A stretch of 64,000 nucleotides of DNA from Porticoccus sp041395745. GTDB lineage: Bacteria; Pseudomonadota; Gammaproteobacteria; Pseudomonadales; Porticoccaceae. The notes under the pieces were generated by a model. The model was not told where the DNA came from. It saw nothing but the letters and a program-made list of their open reading frames with translations, and made no database searches. The stretch is taken from contig JAWKZV010000001.1 in NCBI GenBank assembly GCA_041395745.1, positions 744,001-808,000 on the forward strand. Direction: 5' to 3'. A program made the translations under genes and the position numbers. Positions 44,077-53,665 of the stretch are shown piece by piece. Positions within the stretch are counted from its first letter, which is position 1, and the number at the start of each line of letters is the position of its first letter.

Positions 44077-45078
44077 ATGATCTCGCTCCCCGACAAACTC
44101 GAACTGGCCCAGACCCCGACGTCGTTGCAATTGCTGTCGCGGCTGTCCGCTGAGTTGGGCACCCGTATTTGGGTCAAACGGGACGATATGACTGGCTGTG
44201 CCATCAGCGGCAACAAAGTGCGCAAGCTGGAGTTTGTGCTCGCACAAGCGATGGCAGAGGGCGCCGACACCCTCATCACCTGTGGCGGGTTGCAATCCAA
44301 TCACTGTCGCGCTACGGCCATTCTCGGCGCGCAGCTGGGTCTCAAGGTACACCTGATTCTTCGCGGTGACGCCCCAGACCAACTGGATGGCAATCTGCTT
44401 CTCGACAGTCTGGCCGGTGCAGAGATCAGCTGTTATCCGTTGTCCCAATACCGCCACCTCCCCGAACTGTTTGAACAGTGCTCCGATCATTACCGCCAAC
44501 AAGGCAGGAAACCCTTCCTGATTCCTACCGGTGCCAGTGACGGCATCGGGGCCTGGGGATACATCAATGCCACCATGGAATTGGCACAACAACTGAAAGC
44601 ACAGTCTGTAGACCCCAGCGCGATAATCTGTGCCAGCGGTTCAGGTGGCACCCAGGCCGGGCTGACACTGGGTTGTGCCCTGACTGGTCTCAACATCCCT
44701 GTAATTGGGTTCGCAGTGTGTGATGACGCTGCCTATTTTCAGGCCAAGGTGCGTGAAGACATGCGCGACTGGCATCAGCGCTATCAGCAAAGCCTGGATG
44801 TCGACGCCCTGGATATCCACGTCAATGACAGCCATATCGGTCCTGGCTACGCCAAAGCCACTCCCGAGGTATTTGCGACTATCTGCCGCCTCGCCGCACT
44901 GGAGGGGCTGATTCTCGATCCGGTCTACAGTGGCAAGGCATTTCACGGTATGTTGCAGGAAATCGCCACTGGCCAGCTTCAGAAGGCCAAGGAAGTGGTA
45001 TTTGTACACACCGGTGGACTGTTCGGGCTGTTTGCCCAGCGGGGTCAACTGGGATTATCCCTGCCGGATGCCATCTGA
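44077..45078 (+). CDS. D-cysteine desulfhydrase / ACC deaminase family PLP enzyme
   Basis: A fold-type II PLP enzyme of 333 residues. The PLP Lys is in SGNKVRKLEFVLAQA (about residue 45), the GGLQSNHCRATA string is family-specific, and the phosphate-binding loop reads ASGSGGTQAG. Relatives include DcyD (D-cysteine to pyruvate, sulfide and ammonia) and ACC deaminase; sequence alone does not separate them with certainty. An AGCS amino-acid symporter follows 37 bp later and may import the substrate. Confidence 0.85.
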   Translation: MISLPDKLELAQTPTSLQLLSRLSAELGTRIWVKRDDMTGCAISGNKVRKLEFVLAQAMAEGADTLITCGGLQSNHCRATAILGAQLGLKVHLILRGDAPDQLDGNLLLDSLAGAEISCYPLSQYRHLPELFEQCSDHYRQQGRKPFLIPTGASDGIGAWGYINATMELAQQLKAQSVDPSAIICASGSGGTQAGLTLGCALTGLNIPVIGFAVCDDAAYFQAKVREDMRDWHQRYQQSLDVDALDIHVNDSHIGPGYAKATPEVFATICRLAALEGLILDPVYSGKAFHGMLQEIATGQLQKAKEVVFVHTGGLFGLFAQRGQLGLSLPDAI

Positions 45079-45115
45079 ATAACATTGCCAATCGACTATT
45101 CACAGAGCCATCGCC

Positions 45116-46450
45116 ATGAACTTGCAGAGCACCATCAACACAATTAACGGATTTGTCTGGGGTCCGGTAATGCTGATGCTGATTCTCGGCACCGGCCTCT
45201 ATCTCACCCTGGGCCTGTACGGCATGCCCATAAGAAAGATTGGCTACGGGTTTCGGCAATTGTTTAAGGGACGCAAAGGCAGTGGGGAAGGGGACATCAG
45301 TCCTTTCAACGCCCTGATGACCTCCCTGTCTGCAACTGTGGGCACAGGCAATATTGTCGGGGTGGCCACTGCGGTCAGTATTGGCGGTCCCGGTGCGCTG
45401 TTCTGGATGTGGTGCACAGCGTTGGTAGGAATGGCTACCAAATACAGTGAAGCGGTATTGGCGGTGCATTACCGGGAAACTGATGAGCAGGGCAGAAAAG
45501 TCGGCGGACCAATGTATTACATCCGCAACGGTCTGGGCCCAAACTGGGCCTGGCTGGGGTTCCTGTTTGCCATTTTCGGCACACTGGCGGGGTTCGGCAT
45601 CGGAAATACTGTTCAGGCCAACTCCGTGGCTGACGCGCTGCATACCAGTTTTGCCATTCCCGAAATGGTTTCCGGCATTGCTATGGCTGTTCTGGTAGGG
45701 CTGGTACTACTCGGCGGTATTCGCCGTATCGCCAATGTTGCGGGGAAACTGGTGCCCTTTATGGCGCTGCTATATCTATTAGTGACCCTGACTATCCTGG
45801 CCATCAATTTTTCCGCTATTCCTGCTGCGCTGGTATTGGTGATTAAAAGCGCATTTGCCCCCGCCGCCGCCAGTGGCGGCTTTGCCGGCGCCACTATCAT
45901 GCTCGCACTGCGCATGGGGGTAGCAAGAGGTGTGTTCTCCAACGAAGCCGGGCTGGGAAGTGCCCCTATCGCACACGCAGCTGCAGAGACCGACAATCCG
46001 GTCCGTCAGGGCACCATTGCCATGCTCGGCACCTTTATCGACACGCTGGTCATCTGTACCCTGACGGGCCTGGTGCTGATTACCACCGGGGCCTGGAACA
46101 GTGGTGAACAGGGAGCGGCACTGACCAATCTGGCATTCAATAGCGCACTGCCTTTTGGTGATCACATTGTCTCCCTGTGCCTGGCACTGTTTGCCTTTAC
46201 TACTATTCTCGGCTGGAGCTACTACGGCGAACGCTGTGCTGAATACCTCTTTGGCGTGAAGGTAATTGTCCCCTTCAGGGTGCTCTGGGTTGCGGCTGTT
46301 TTCGTCGGGGCTACTCTCAAATTGGGCCTGGTATGGAGCATTGCCGATACCCTCAATGGCATGATGGCCATTCCCAACCTGATCGGACTGTTGTTGTTAA
46401 GCCCGGTGATTTTTGCTCTTACTAAAGAGTATTTTGATCAAAGCAACTAA
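45116..46450 (+). CDS. Sodium:alanine symporter family protein (AGCS)
   Basis: A Na+-coupled transporter for alanine or glycine, 444 residues, about ten helices. The signature NALMTSLSATVGTGNIVGVATA (in part) follows the first helix, with GGPGALFWMWCTALVGMATK after it and RGVFSNEAGLGSAPIAHAAA later; these define AGCS. It is likely co-transcribed with the PLP enzyme upstream, which fits uptake and degradation of a small amino acid. Confidence 0.93.
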   Translation: MNLQSTINTINGFVWGPVMLMLILGTGLYLTLGLYGMPIRKIGYGFRQLFKGRKGSGEGDISPFNALMTSLSATVGTGNIVGVATAVSIGGPGALFWMWCTALVGMATKYSEAVLAVHYRETDEQGRKVGGPMYYIRNGLGPNWAWLGFLFAIFGTLAGFGIGNTVQANSVADALHTSFAIPEMVSGIAMAVLVGLVLLGGIRRIANVAGKLVPFMALLYLLVTLTILAINFSAIPAALVLVIKSAFAPAAASGGFAGATIMLALRMGVARGVFSNEAGLGSAPIAHAAAETDNPVRQGTIAMLGTFIDTLVICTLTGLVLITTGAWNSGEQGAALTNLAFNSALPFGDHIVSLCLALFAFTTILGWSYYGERCAEYLFGVKVIVPFRVLWVAAVFVGATLKLGLVWSIADTLNGMMAIPNLIGLLLLSPVIFALTKEYFDQSN

Positions 46451-46461
46451 CGCTTCAGGCC

Positions 46462-47316
46462 TTAATCATAGTGCTTGAGGATTGACTGAACCGGAAAGTA
46501 ATAGCCGCTGCCAAAGAGGTTCAAGTGATTGAGCAAATGGTAGAGGTTATAGATTTCACAGCGCTCTTCCCAGCCAGGTTGGAGTGGGCAGACTTCCTGA
46601 TACGCCTGGTAAAAGGCTTCATCAAATCCGCCAAATAACCTGGGCATCGCCAGTTCCGCTTCAGCCCACCCGTAATAACAGGCGGGGTCGATAAGGACGG
46701 GCAACCCTGCTGCATCACAGAGTTTATTGCCACTCCACAGATCCCCGTGAATCAGGGATGCCGGTTGTTCTGGAACCAGTTCCGGGAGACGGGCACAGAG
46801 CCGCTCAATGCGCCGGTTGTCATCTACACTCAGCAAGCCGCGATTAAAAGCCAATTTTGACTGGTATAACAATCGTTGTTCAGCAAAGAACCGATTACCA
46901 TCTTCACTCCAGGCATTAGGCTGGTGGGTGGCGCCACAGTAGTTGCTTCGCCCGAAGCCGAAGCGCTCTGATGTTTGGTTGTGCATCGTGGCAAGCTGTC
47001 GCCCCAACACTGCCCAAAAACCATCTCGAGCAGGCTGAACATCAATCCACTCCAATAGCAGATGATCCGCTCCTGCATTGAGTACTCCGGGAGTGCGGAT
47101 GCTGTTGGTTGCAGCAATGGCTCCGAGTCCATGGGCTTCAGCGAGAAATAGGTCATGGGGCAGGGCCTTGGCATACTTGAGAAAGTAGCGATTCCCATCG
47201 ACAGTATGCAGCGTCATTGCATCGGCAAAGTTACCCCCATAAATGCCCTGGCAGAAGCTGATATCTGTACCCAGGCAGGTTTCGATTTGCTGTTTGAGCT
47301 TTGCCGGTATTGCCAT
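46462..47316 (-). CDS. Fructosamine kinase family protein
   Basis: A 284-residue kinase of the fructosamine-3-kinase/aminoglycoside phosphotransferase fold, thought to phosphorylate glycated amines so they break down (protein deglycation). The catalytic loop reads ASLIHGDLWSGNKL and the metal-binding Asp is in VLIDPACYYG. The N-terminus has FLKYAKAL with the ATP-binding Lys. The natural substrate cannot be told from sequence. It is convergent with the AGCS gene and divergent from the nucleotidase. Confidence 0.88.
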   Translation of the reverse strand: MAIPAKLKQQIETCLGTDISFCQGIYGGNFADAMTLHTVDGNRYFLKYAKALPHDLFLAEAHGLGAIAATNSIRTPGVLNAGADHLLLEWIDVQPARDGFWAVLGRQLATMHNQTSERFGFGRSNYCGATHQPNAWSEDGNRFFAEQRLLYQSKLAFNRGLLSVDDNRRIERLCARLPELVPEQPASLIHGDLWSGNKLCDAAGLPVLIDPACYYGWAEAELAMPRLFGGFDEAFYQAYQEVCPLQPGWEERCEIYNLYHLLNHLNLFGSGYYFPVQSILKHYD

Positions 47317-47364
47317 TACATTAGTTCCAGAAAGGCCTTGTGTTGCAGTGAAGAGGACAGGTTA

Positions 47365-48279
47365 GTGTCAAAGAATTTCGGTGACAAACTGGTGATTGCA
47401 ATTTCATCCCGGGCGCTATTCAACCTGGATGACAGTCATCGTGTCTACGAGCAAGAAGGGCTGGATGCGTATTCCAATTACCAGGTGGAGCACGAAGACG
47501 AACTGCTGGAGCCCGGTGAAGCCTTTCCCCTGGTCAAGAAGCTGCTGCGTATCAATGAAAAGCTGGGTGGCGAACCCAAGGTCGAGGTCATTCTGCTGTC
47601 GCGCAATTCGGCAGATACCGGCCTGCGGGTTTTCAATTCCATCGAGCACCATGGGCTCAATATCACCCGCGCCGCATTCTGTGGCGGGTCAAGTCCCTAT
47701 CGCTACGTATCCGCCTTCGGTTGTCACCTGTTTCTGTCCACCAATGCGGAGGATGTCTGCAACGCCTTGGACAACGGTGTGGCTGCGGCAACGCTGATCT
47801 CATCAGGGGCCAGGGACCGCAACGATGAAGAGTTGCGTTTTGCCTTCGACGGTGATGCCGTGCTGTTTTCCGATGAATCCGAACGGGTCTACAAGGAAAG
47901 TGGGCTGGATGCATTCACCCAGAATGAAAAAGCGGCTGCCAAACAGCCAATGAGCGGCGGGCCCTTCAAGAATTTTTTACAGGCCCTGCACGCATTGCAG
48001 GCCGAGTTTCCACCCAAGAGCTGTCCGATCCGCACCGCGCTGGTGACCGCTCGTTCAGCTCCGGCCCACGAGAGGGTAGTGCGCACGTTGCGAGCCTGGA
48101 ACATCCGTATTGATGAGTCCCTGTTCCTTGGGGGACTGGATAAAGGAGCTTTCCTGAAATCCTACGGAGCAGACGTGTTCTTTGACGATCAACAGGCTCA
48201 CTGCGAATCCGCTAAAAACCATGTGGCCACAGGTCATGTGCCCCACGGAATAGCCAATCCACGGGAAGGAAAAGGCTAG
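47365..48279 (+). CDS. 5'-nucleotidase (NT5C1-like, PF06189 type)
   Basis: A 304-residue protein similar to the bacterial relatives of eukaryotic cytosolic 5'-nucleotidase 1. Characteristic strings are KLVIAISSRALFNLDDSH, VEVILLSRNSADTGLRVF and FDGDAVLFSDESERVYKESG, which includes the HAD-type Asp motif. It hydrolyses a nucleoside monophosphate; the preferred base is unknown. GTG at 47365 was chosen, since a start at 47155 would add 70 residues antisense to the fructosamine kinase gene. It overlaps the tauE-like stop by a few bases. Confidence 0.85.
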   Translation: MSKNFGDKLVIAISSRALFNLDDSHRVYEQEGLDAYSNYQVEHEDELLEPGEAFPLVKKLLRINEKLGGEPKVEVILLSRNSADTGLRVFNSIEHHGLNITRAAFCGGSSPYRYVSAFGCHLFLSTNAEDVCNALDNGVAAATLISSGARDRNDEELRFAFDGDAVLFSDESERVYKESGLDAFTQNEKAAAKQPMSGGPFKNFLQALHALQAEFPPKSCPIRTALVTARSAPAHERVVRTLRAWNIRIDESLFLGGLDKGAFLKSYGADVFFDDQQAHCESAKNHVATGHVPHGIANPREGKG

Positions 48280-49064
48280 AAGAGACTGAACTTGATCCCC
48301 ATTCCAAACAGCAGAAATGCGAGGATGGATTGCAGTACACCACCAGGTAAACGGGCAGCCAGTTTGGTGCCCACGTGAATGGCCGGCAGGGAGCCTATCA
48401 GCAAGGAAACCAGCAGTACCAGATCCACGTTCCCCAGGAAAATCAGGTGGCTCAGACCCGCGATCAGGGTCAACGGGACTGCGTGAGCAATGTCGGTGCC
48501 CACAATATGCAGTGCCGGTAAACGGGGGAAGAGAATCATCAGCAGGGCGGCACAGAAAGCTCCAGCCCCCACGGACGACAGGGTAACAAACACGCCCAGG
48601 AATATGCCGGCCACGAATGTTACCTTGGTGGCATGAAGCTGAAAAAATGATCCCACAGGACCCCGGGGTCGATCAGACGTGTCGCGCAGAATTCGTTTGA
48701 AGAGAATTACACCGGCGGTAATCATCAGCATGACGCCGAGGCTGGTAGTAAGAATATCCTTGTATTCGTTTGCGTCCGTAAAGACGTAGTGCAACAACTG
48801 TGCTGTAATCAGTGAAGCGGGGATACTGCCAGCGGCAAGAAATCCCACCAGACACCACTGCACACTTTTCTGACGGGCGTGAGCGAGCACACCGCCAGAC
48901 TTGGTGATAGAGGCATAGAGCAGGTCAGTACCAATAGCGATGTTGTAAGGAATACCCAGCATAATCAGAAGCGGTGTCATCAACGATCCGCCCCCGACAC
49001 CGGTCAGCCCAACAATGAGTCCAACAAAGGCACCCGACAGGATGTACAGCAAAAAATCCAGCAA
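48276..49064 (-). CDS. TauE/SafE family sulfite exporter-like protein
   Basis: A 262-residue permease with about seven or eight helices. The two inverted halves carry GLIVGLTGVGGGSLMTPLLIM at the N-terminus and LSSVGAGAFCAALLMILFPRL in the middle, the family fingerprint. Members move sulfite, sulfonates or other small anions. It is divergent from cysB, 114 bp apart, which supports a role in sulfur metabolism under CysB control. Confidence 0.88.
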   Translation of the reverse strand: MLDFLLYILSGAFVGLIVGLTGVGGGSLMTPLLIMLGIPYNIAIGTDLLYASITKSGGVLAHARQKSVQWCLVGFLAAGSIPASLITAQLLHYVFTDANEYKDILTTSLGVMLMITAGVILFKRILRDTSDRPRGPVGSFFQLHATKVTFVAGIFLGVFVTLSSVGAGAFCAALLMILFPRLPALHIVGTDIAHAVPLTLIAGLSHLIFLGNVDLVLLVSLLIGSLPAIHVGTKLAARLPGGVLQSILAFLLFGMGIKFSLF

Positions 49065-49178
49065 AATCCGATGCTTCCGTTCCCCAAATTAGGCTGGCAA
49101 CTCTAGCAATTTAAACCTATTCTTCAAAGGAATAGTTTCTTATATTTTTAGACCATTGCAGTCTAGCCGGGTGAGAAC

Positions 49179-50153
49179 ATGAAACTTCAGCAGCTACGTT
49201 ATATCTGGGAAGTGGCCCATCACGAATTGAATGTCTCAGCCACTGCCCAAAGTCTCTATACGTCACAACCCGGCATCAGCAAGCAGATCAGGCTACTGGA
49301 AGACGAGCTTGGAGTGGAAATCTTTTCCCGCAGTGGCAAACACCTCACCCGCGTTACTCCTGCCGGAGAGGAAATCCTGAGAGTAGCGGGAGATATTCTG
49401 CGCAAGGTAGAAAGCATCAAACAGCTCGCCCAGGAGCACAATGACCCCAAGAAGGGCAGTCTGTCCATTGCCACCACCCATACCCAGGCTCGTTACGCAC
49501 TACCCAAGGTCATCGAATCTTTCATCAATAAGTACCCGGATGTTTCTCTGCACATGCACCAGGGTACACCGATGCAGATCTCCGAGCAGGCCGCTGACGG
49601 CGCTGTAGACTTTGCCATTGCCACAGAAGCCCTGGAATTGTTCCACGATCTGCTGATGATGCCCTGTTATCGCTGGAATCGCTGTATCCTGGTCCCCAAA
49701 GATCACCCGCTGTCCCAGAAATCCAACCTGACCTTAGAAGACGTGGCCAACTACCCCCTGGTCACCTATGTATTCGGCTTTACCGGTCGCTCCCGGCTGG
49801 ATGAGGCCTTCAACGATCGCGGATTGGTGCCCAAAGTGGTGTTTACCGCCACCGATGCAGATGTAATCAAAACCTATGTGCGTTTGGGGTTGGGGATCGG
49901 AATTGTCGCTCACATGTCATACGATCCGGCCAAGGACACCGACCTGGTGGCCCTGGATGCCAAACACCTGTTCAAGTCCAGCGTGACCAGCATCGGTTTC
50001 CGTCGCGGCACCTACCTGCGTGGCTATATGTACGATTTTATCGAACTGTTTGCCCCACACCTGACCCGTGAACGGGTAGACGAGGCCTGCTCCATCCACG
50101 CGCGGGACGATCTGGAGAAGTTCTTTAGTTCAGTGGAGCTACCCGAGCTATAG
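49179..50153 (+). CDS. cysB: LysR-family sulfur regulator CysB
   Basis: A 324-residue transcriptional activator of sulfate assimilation. The helix-turn-helix lies at residues 18-40 (NVSATAQSLYTSQPGISKQI), and the effector domain with ATTHTQARYALPKVI and FAIATEALELFHDLLM is nearly that of Pseudomonas and E. coli CysB. Acetylserine is the known co-inducer. The downstream thioredoxin-like gene and cysH, on the other strand, are probable targets. Confidence 0.96.
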   Translation: MKLQQLRYIWEVAHHELNVSATAQSLYTSQPGISKQIRLLEDELGVEIFSRSGKHLTRVTPAGEEILRVAGDILRKVESIKQLAQEHNDPKKGSLSIATTHTQARYALPKVIESFINKYPDVSLHMHQGTPMQISEQAADGAVDFAIATEALELFHDLLMMPCYRWNRCILVPKDHPLSQKSNLTLEDVANYPLVTYVFGFTGRSRLDEAFNDRGLVPKVVFTATDADVIKTYVRLGLGIGIVAHMSYDPAKDTDLVALDAKHLFKSSVTSIGFRRGTYLRGYMYDFIELFAPHLTRERVDEACSIHARDDLEKFFSSVELPEL

Positions 50154-50185
50154 CGTTTGCCGGACAGATACGAGATGAGCCCGGA

Positions 50186-50521
50186 TCAGAGGAAGTCCAG
50201 ATCCGGGTTATCGTTGAGAATTTCTTTCAGTTCGTCTGTTTCCTGGGTCTTCTGATTCAGTACTTCCTTGACGAACTTGAAGTAGACAGTATGAATTTCC
50301 GGCGGCTGACCCTCGCGCTCCACCAGGAAGAACGGTGCCCGCTCTACCTGGTAGAGGGATGCCAGTTCCATACCGGGGGATGAGGGGTCCCGTTCATCCG
50401 CAATCAGCACCTCGTCAATCAGTGCCATCTGGCCGGCTTCTTCCATCTTCTGCTGGACCTCTTCACATTTCTTGCAGAGGCTGCCGTCCAATTTGATCTT
50501 TTTGACGAGGGTGATTTTCAT
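50186..50521 (-). CDS. Thioredoxin-fold protein next to cysH
   Basis: A 111-residue protein with a CxxC pair (Cys16 and Cys19, LCKKCEEVQQKM) and a downstream cis-Pro-type site (VERAPFFLVEREGQ), the hallmarks of a thioredoxin/glutaredoxin fold. It does not look like standard TrxA (no WCGPC). It begins 12 bp after the cysH stop, with GGAG 6 bp before the ATG at 50521; a TTG four codons earlier would include the ribosome site. APS reductases take electrons from a thioredoxin-like donor, so a dedicated donor role is likely but inferred. I recall an equivalent gene between cysB and cysH in Pseudomonas. Confidence 0.75.
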   Translation of the reverse strand: MKITLVKKIKLDGSLCKKCEEVQQKMEEAGQMALIDEVLIADERDPSSPGMELASLYQVERAPFFLVEREGQPPEIHTVYFKFVKEVLNQKTQETDELKEILNDNPDLDFL

Positions 50522-50533
50522 TGCTGACTCCAA

Positions 50534-51265
50534 TTACTTCTGGATATTGACCGCGTGCAGGCCACACTCTTTCTGGGTGGCTTCTTCCCACCACCAGCGG
50601 CCCTCGCGCTCGTGCTGGCCGGGTCCGGTGGGACGGGTGCAGGGTTCACAGCCGATGCTGACGAAACCGCGGTCGTGCAGTTCGTTGTAGGGCACGTTGT
50701 TGCTGCGGATATAGTCCCATACCTGCTGGGAAGTCCAGTTGGCCAGCGGGTTGAACTTTGTCAGTGAATCATCGGGACGGGCAAAAGCCTTGTCGTCCTG
50801 AATTACCGGGATGGCTGTGCGGGTGCCGGGGCTCTGATCACGACGCTGGCCGGTAACCCAGGCATCCAGTTGCAGCAGCTTGCGGCGCAGGGGGCCAATC
50901 TTGCGGATGCTGCAGCACTCCTTGTGGTCGTCTTTGTAAAAACTGAACAAGCCTTTTTCACGGACCATCTTGTTGACGGCTTCCGCTTCGGGGAATACCA
51001 CATCAATTTCAATGCCGTAGTGCTCGCGAACCTTCTCGATGTAACGATAGGTCTCTGCGTGCAGGCGACCGGTATCCAGAGAGAAAACCTTCACTTTGCC
51101 CGGGTTGATCTTGTGGGCCATATCGATCAGCACCACATCTTCAGCGCCACTGAAGGAAATGGCGATATTGTCGAAGTTATCCAGGGCGAATTTAAGAATT
51201 TCCTGGGGAGATTGCTCGGAGAGCGTCTTGTCGATATCGACAGTGTTCAGTCGGTTTTCTGCCAT
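50534..51265 (-). CDS. cysH: Adenylylsulfate (APS) reductase
   Basis: Reduces adenosine 5'-phosphosulfate to sulfite; 243 residues. It has the [4Fe-4S] ligand set Cys117-Cys118 (KECCSIRK) and Cys206/Cys209 (IGCEPCTRP) seen in APS-type enzymes but absent from E. coli PAPS reductase, and the catalytic Cys234 in the tail KECGLH. The PP-loop is AISFSGAEDVVL. The ATG at 51265 was chosen over an upstream reading. A TATGAT -10 (51320-51325) with a poor -35 and an AT-rich upstream tract fit CysB activation. A separate APS kinase step would not be needed. Confidence 0.94.
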   Translation of the reverse strand: MAENRLNTVDIDKTLSEQSPQEILKFALDNFDNIAISFSGAEDVVLIDMAHKINPGKVKVFSLDTGRLHAETYRYIEKVREHYGIEIDVVFPEAEAVNKMVREKGLFSFYKDDHKECCSIRKIGPLRRKLLQLDAWVTGQRRDQSPGTRTAIPVIQDDKAFARPDDSLTKFNPLANWTSQQVWDYIRSNNVPYNELHDRGFVSIGCEPCTRPTGPGQHEREGRWWWEEATQKECGLHAVNIQK

Positions 51266-51475
51266 GGGACTTGCTCGTTTTCCTCGGTAACCAATAGGAC
51301 TCAACTGTTGAGGTCGCGCATCATACCAAAGCCTTAACTAAAGGAAAAATAATCAGAAAATATATTCCACATCGATACGGCTATTAGGATTCCCCTCCTG
51401 GCATTTGTTGCGCGGATGCGGCGAAATAGGTAGAGTGGCGCGGTTTTTATACCCCGACTTTGAGAGGATAACGCT

Positions 51476-52093
51476 GTGGAAATCGCATGTTTGGATCTGG
51501 AAGGCGTACTGGTACCGGAAATCTGGATTGCCTTTGCTGAAAAAACCGGTATTGAAGCGCTGAAACGGACCACCCGCGACGAGCCTGATTACGATGTGCT
51601 GATGCGTTATCGCCTCGATATCCTCGACGAACACGGCCTCGGCCTCAAGGAAATCCAGGAAGTGATTTCAACCCTGGCCCCTCTGGAAGGTGCCCGCGAG
51701 TTCGTAGACTGGCTGCGGGAACGGTTTCAGGTAGTGATCCTGTCTGACACCTTCTACGAGTTTGCCCTGCCGTTAATGCGTCAACTGGGTTACCCGACAC
51801 TGCTGTGCCACAAGCTGGAAACCGACGGCAACGGCCGCGTCACCAACTACCGGTTACGCCAGGCAAACCCGAAACGCCAGGCTGTCGTCGGCTTCAAGAG
51901 CATGTACTACCGCACCATCGCTGCCGGGGACTCCTACAACGACACCACCATGCTGTCAGAGGCCGATGCTGGCATCCTGTTTCACGCCCCGCAAAATGTA
52001 ATAGATGAATTCCCGCAGTTTCCCGCAGTGCACACCTACGAAGATTTGAAAAAGGAATTCATCAAGGCCAGCACACGCGAACTGAGCCTGTAA
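51476..52093 (+). CDS. thrH: Phosphoserine phosphatase/homoserine phosphotransferase ThrH
   Basis: A HAD-superfamily phosphatase of 205 residues, known from Pseudomonas to dephosphorylate phosphoserine and to move the phosphate to homoserine. The nucleophile Asp7 and the neighbouring Glu9 are in CLDLEGVLVPE, replacing the usual DxD by DLE as in ThrH. The later motifs are VVILSDTF and AAGDSYNDTTML. It starts with GTG and is divergent from cysH, the same gene order as recalled in Pseudomonas. Confidence 0.93.
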   Translation: MEIACLDLEGVLVPEIWIAFAEKTGIEALKRTTRDEPDYDVLMRYRLDILDEHGLGLKEIQEVISTLAPLEGAREFVDWLRERFQVVILSDTFYEFALPLMRQLGYPTLLCHKLETDGNGRVTNYRLRQANPKRQAVVGFKSMYYRTIAAGDSYNDTTMLSEADAGILFHAPQNVIDEFPQFPAVHTYEDLKKEFIKASTRELSL

Positions 52094-52121
52094 TCCGTCT
52101 GTTCCCGACTCGCGCGGTGTC

Positions 52122-53498
52122 CTATTCACCGCGCGGGTGTATCAACACCCGAATCTTGTCCACGATTTCCTGAAATTCGTTGTCCGGCACCGAGTCGGCG
52201 ACAATGCCTCCACCACCCCAGCAATGTAGCGTTTCTCCGTCCGCCAGCAGGGTGCGGATGGTAATGTTGGTATCCATGCGTCCGGTGGCGCTGATATAGC
52301 CGATGCTGCCGCAATAGAGGGAGCGGCGACAGCTCTCCAGCTCCTCAATGATCTCCATGGCCCGTTTTTTTGGCGCCCCGGTAATCGACCCACCGGGGAA
52401 GCAGCCACGCAGTAAAGATAGCGGCGTTTCACCGGCGTTCAGCTTGCCGGTGATAGTGCTGACCAGATGATGAACGTTGGGAAAACTCTCCAGAGCGAAC
52501 AGCTTGGGGACACGAATGGAGCCGGGCTCACAGCTTTTACCCAGATCATTGCGAAGCAGATCGACGATCATCAGATTTTCGGCCCGGTTCTTGGCGCTGT
52601 TAAGCAACTCGATGGCGTTCTGCTGGTCTTCCTCCACTGTTGTGCCACGGCGCGCCGTGCCCTTGATAGGCTTGCTCTCCACCTGCCCCATGGACAGTTT
52701 CAGAAAACGCTCAGGCGAAAGACTGAGCACAGCCTGACCGGATTCCCCCCAGTGGTAGTAACAACTGTAAGGGGAGGGCAGCACCCTGCGCAGTTGTCGA
52801 TACAGGGTCCAGCTGTCGCCATCGAAATCTGCAGAGAAGTGACGAGCCAGGTTAACCTGATAGCAATCCCCCTGGCGTATGTACTCTTTCACCCGGGAAA
52901 CTGCGTCCAGGTATTGCTCCTTCGACATGCTGGGACTGAAGGCGTATTCGGACCTGTAGGCAAGCTCCAACAGCTGTTCCGGGGCATTGCGCAGGCGTTT
53001 CAGAATGTCCCTTTTCAGCACCTGAGAACAATCGGCCCGGAAAAACAGCCAGCTTTTCTGTGAGGAGTGATTGAGGACCAGCGCCCAACTGTAATTGCCA
53101 AGGCGCATGTCCGGCAGCGTATCCACCTTGGGCAGCAACTCGGGCAGTACTTCTATGCGCCGTCCCAGATCGTAGCCAAAAAAACCGGCCAGACCGCCGA
53201 CAAACGGATAGCTGTTGAAACTGCTCTCAACCTGGCCGCTGCTGGCCAACAGTTCCTGAGCCAGCTGGAAAGGATCGTCATTGTAAGTTCTTGAAGAACG
53301 GCGATCAGTCAGTGTGGTAATCGCCCCGCGGGTTTCAAGGGTGCTGCCCGGATGGGAGGTAATGATATCGAAGCGACCGGACAAACTACGCGGTTTGCCA
53401 CTGTCAAGCCAGATAGCATCCGGCATATCCCGGACCGCCTCAAACAGTGACTCGGCGTCGGGACGGTAGGGAAAGTCGAGAATATCCACCTTTGACAT
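52122..53498 (-). CDS. pabB: Aminodeoxychorismate synthase component I
   Basis: Makes 4-amino-4-deoxychorismate from chorismate for p-aminobenzoate and folate; 458 residues. The chorismate-binding domain occupies the second half, with VNLARHFSADFDGD, LSLSPERFLKL, KPIKGTARRG and the terminal GSITGAPKKRAMEIIEELE. It resembles anthranilate synthase TrpE; PIKGTARRG and context with thrH favour PabB. The ATG at 53498 follows the family N-terminus; a longer reading to 53555 adds 19 unlike residues. Confidence 0.92.
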   Translation of the reverse strand: MSKVDILDFPYRPDAESLFEAVRDMPDAIWLDSGKPRSLSGRFDIITSHPGSTLETRGAITTLTDRRSSRTYNDDPFQLAQELLASSGQVESSFNSYPFVGGLAGFFGYDLGRRIEVLPELLPKVDTLPDMRLGNYSWALVLNHSSQKSWLFFRADCSQVLKRDILKRLRNAPEQLLELAYRSEYAFSPSMSKEQYLDAVSRVKEYIRQGDCYQVNLARHFSADFDGDSWTLYRQLRRVLPSPYSCYYHWGESGQAVLSLSPERFLKLSMGQVESKPIKGTARRGTTVEEDQQNAIELLNSAKNRAENLMIVDLLRNDLGKSCEPGSIRVPKLFALESFPNVHHLVSTITGKLNAGETPLSLLRGCFPGGSITGAPKKRAMEIIEELESCRRSLYCGSIGYISATGRMDTNITIRTLLADGETLHCWGGGGIVADSVPDNEFQEIVDKIRVLIHPRGE

Positions 53499-53665
53499 GG
53501 CCGCTAGTCTAAGGGAGCAGTGGCGATTTTCACAGGCGTCAATTCGGCTTTCCAACTAGCTGTAAGGTATTTTTAAGCTCCCGGAGGTGAACTGGCCAAA
53601 AGGATGTCGTTAAGGCGGTAACACCCGTTGCGGTAGCCCTTCGGACATGGCAATCTCCCGGCATC

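Noticed and set aside
47155..47364. Upstream start for the 5'-nucleotidase
   Set aside because: It would add 70 unrelated residues encoded mostly antisense to the fructosamine kinase gene; the GTG at 47365 fits the family start.
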